Assembly (NCBI GenBank): GCA_964573795.1
Contig: CAZNMF010000156.1
Location: 1 to 8,271 of the forward strand
Source: CAZNMF01 sp964573795
Lineage (GTDB): Bacteria; Acidobacteriota; Vicinamibacteria; Vicinamibacterales; SCN-69-37
Direction of reading: 5' to 3'
Length of the DNA stretch: 8,271 nt
Shown here in pieces: positions 8,254 through 8,271 of the stretch. The position numbers and the translations under genes are program-made. Position 1 is the first letter of the stretch; the number at the start of each line of letters is the position of its first letter. The notes beneath the pieces were generated by a model, which saw only the letters and a list, made by a program, of their open reading frames with translations, ran no database searches and was not told where the DNA came from.

Positions 8254-8271
8254 GACAAGTCAAAAGTTCGA

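Noticed and set aside
8257..8265. TTGACT on the minus strand as the -35 box of rpmE.
   Set aside because: It is only 4 nt from TATAAT, far short of the usual 16-18 nt spacer.

Overview
The window looks like a chromosomal segment of a high-GC, Gram-negative, free-living bacterium. The coding frames have strongly GC-rich third positions, GTG starts are common, and there is an exported lipoprotein cupredoxin and a periplasmic-type c-type cytochrome. The combination of a PVC-type dehydrogenase/cytochrome c protein with a Gly/Arg-rich tail, an ACS-family permease and TTCGAA-rich intergenic repeats is what I would expect from Acidobacteriota (Vicinamibacteria-like). That assignment is inference from style, not from a marker gene.

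Layout: (1) bases 1-2128 (+) hold the 3' part of a large secreted dehydrogenase-like protein: the end of a beta-propeller-type domain, a HEAT-like helical region, one CXXCH cytochrome c domain and a Gly/Arg-rich C-terminus. (2) An MFS permease of the anion:cation symporter family follows after 19 bp (2148-3446, +), probably in the same transcript. (3) After a 130-bp gap with several inverted repeats comes a 126-residue cupredoxin lipoprotein (3577-3957, +) whose Shine-Dalgarno lies inside a perfect 8-bp hairpin. (4) A putative terminator hairpin and a -10-like element precede a DEAH-type helicase of the MrfA/YprA family (4009-6549, +). (5) An 89-bp gap carrying a near-perfect 14-bp tandem/palindromic repeat leads to its partner, an MrfB/YprB-type DEDDh exonuclease with a TPR-like tail (6639-7925, +). 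(6) Convergent to it, with the two stop codons sharing the tetranucleotide CTAG, is the gene for zinc-type ribosomal protein L31 with a long Lys/Ala-rich tail (7922-8215, -), together with its TATAAT promoter.

How the genes fit together: the first three genes suggest oxidation and uptake of an organic substrate, with electrons passing to a cytochrome c; the small copper protein is a possible extra carrier. The helicase/nuclease pair corresponds to the two-protein Mrf system, known in Bacillus subtilis for UvrABC-independent repair of mitomycin C damage. Finding both partners adjacent and with intact catalytic motifs in a genome that does not look like a Firmicute is the most notable content. 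I see no CRISPR array, transposase, tRNA or rRNA.
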